From Acidiferrobacter sp. (GTDB taxonomy: Bacteria > Pseudomonadota > Gammaproteobacteria > Arenicellales > UBA868): a stretch of DNA of 14,875 bases. The position numbers were made by a program, and so were the translations under genes. Below the pieces are notes generated by a model. It was given only the letters and a program-made list of their open reading frames with translations. It searched no databases and was not told the origin of the DNA. Positions within the stretch are counted from its first letter, which is position 1; each line of letters starts with the position of its first letter. Location of the stretch: positions 2,823 through 17,697 of the forward strand of contig NZKZ01000131.1 of assembly GCA_002694065.1 (NCBI GenBank). Reading direction: 5' to 3'. Positions 14,306-14,875 of the stretch are shown here, in pieces.

Positions 14306-14875
14306 TTAGAGCTTGGTTCTAAGCCAGCGATCGCTGACGCGATAATCAATGATCAACGGCGCATGGTCTGAGAAGCGCTCGTCCTTGAAAATCTGCGCCG
14401 TTTGCGCTCGTTTGGCGATCGTCGGCGTCGCAATCTGATAGTCAATCCGCCAGCCGACGTTCTTTGCCCAGGCCTGACCGCGATTTGACCACCACGTGTA
14501 CTGATCCTCTCCGGGCTCAACCTTGCGGAAAACATCCACCATGCCGCCCTCATCAAACCACCAATCCATCCAGGCGCGCTCCTCAGGGAGAAAGCCGGAG
14601 TTTTTCTGGTTGCCGCGCCAGTTTTTGATATCGATATTCTTATGCGCGATGTTGATGTCTCCGCAAATAATGTACTCGCGGCCACTTGCGGCAAACTTCT
14701 TCAGAAGCGGCTTAAACCGCTCCATAAGGTCATATTTGAATTCCTGGCGTACTTCACTGCTGGAACCGGACGGCAGATAAAGCGACACCACACTGAGCCG
14801 TCCATAGTCGGCCTGTACCCAGCGGGCTTCGCTGTCGAAATCCGCCCAGCCCAAACCTTCCTGAATCCGGTCAGG
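14306..14875 (-). CDS. xthA: Exodeoxyribonuclease III / AP endonuclease, C-terminal part (cut by window edge)
   Basis: ExoIII nicks DNA at abasic sites and degrades duplex DNA from 3' ends in base-excision repair. The visible 189 codons are the C-terminal part; the N-terminus lies beyond the right edge. Active-site residues in the fragment: Tyr33 (LYLPSG), Asp73 and Asn75 (CGDINIAH), Asp145 (GWRIDYQ) and Asp170-His171 (FSDHAPL). These correspond to E. coli Tyr109, Asp151, Asn153, Asp229 and His259. NIDIKNWRGNQ and FLPEERAWMDWWF are shared with Pseudomonas Crc, a non-nuclease relative, but Crc has lost the GDxN motif that is present here. ampG follows after 13 bases. Confidence 0.93.
   Translation of the reverse strand, partial: PDRIQEGLGWADFDSEARWVQADYGRLSVVSLYLPSGSSSEVRQEFKYDLMERFKPLLKKFAASGREYIICGDINIAHKNIDIKNWRGNQKNSGFLPEERAWMDWWFDEGGMVDVFRKVEPGEDQYTWWSNRGQAWAKNVGWRIDYQIATPTIAKRAQTAQIFKDERFSDHAPLIIDYRVSDRWLRTKL

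Overview
This window looks like the chromosome of a gammaproteobacterium outside the Enterobacterales. The evidence is gene order and protein similarity recalled from memory; no search was run, and I cannot name the genus. All 16 protein-coding genes seen are housekeeping genes, packed tightly, with no transposon, phage, CRISPR, tRNA or rRNA signal. Fifteen of the sixteen lie on the minus strand; only dciA is on the plus strand.

Layout from left to right. The N-terminal half of secA (protein-export motor) runs off the left edge. It is divergent from dciA, the loader of the replicative helicase. dciA ends only 6 bases from the end of the next cluster, which is read on the minus strand as ybgC-tolQ-tolR-tolA-tolB-pal-cpoB. 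This is the complete Tol-Pal machine, which couples the inner-membrane proton motive force to outer-membrane constriction at division. Directly upstream, in the same direction, are yebC-ruvC-ruvA-ruvB: a YebC-family regulator or translation factor, then the Holliday-junction resolvasome. Further upstream are fmdB-aspS-nudB: a zinc-ribbon protein, aspartyl-tRNA synthetase and a folate-pathway Nudix hydrolase. At the right edge lie xthA (cut off at its N-terminus) and ampG, the muropeptide permease.

The minus-strand genes probably form a few long transcripts. Stop and start codons overlap by 4 bases at aspS/nudB (TTGA), ruvC/ruvA (GTGA), ruvA/ruvB (ATGA) and ybgC/tolQ (ATGA), and tolR and tolA abut. 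The clearest promoter candidate, a perfect TATAAT, lies between ampG and fmdB. The largest gap, 192 bases between tolB and pal, holds a possible 18-codon upstream reading frame, a hairpin and a short direct repeat. I saw no convincing Rho-independent terminator.

I did not find a new multi-gene system. The points most worth a second look are: AspRS residues that suggest a non-discriminating enzyme; an extra residue in the NudB Nudix loop; a CpoB without its usual N-terminal coiled coil; a short, Lys/Glu-rich TolA stalk with an internal duplication; and an ExoIII that resembles Crc but keeps the nuclease residues.
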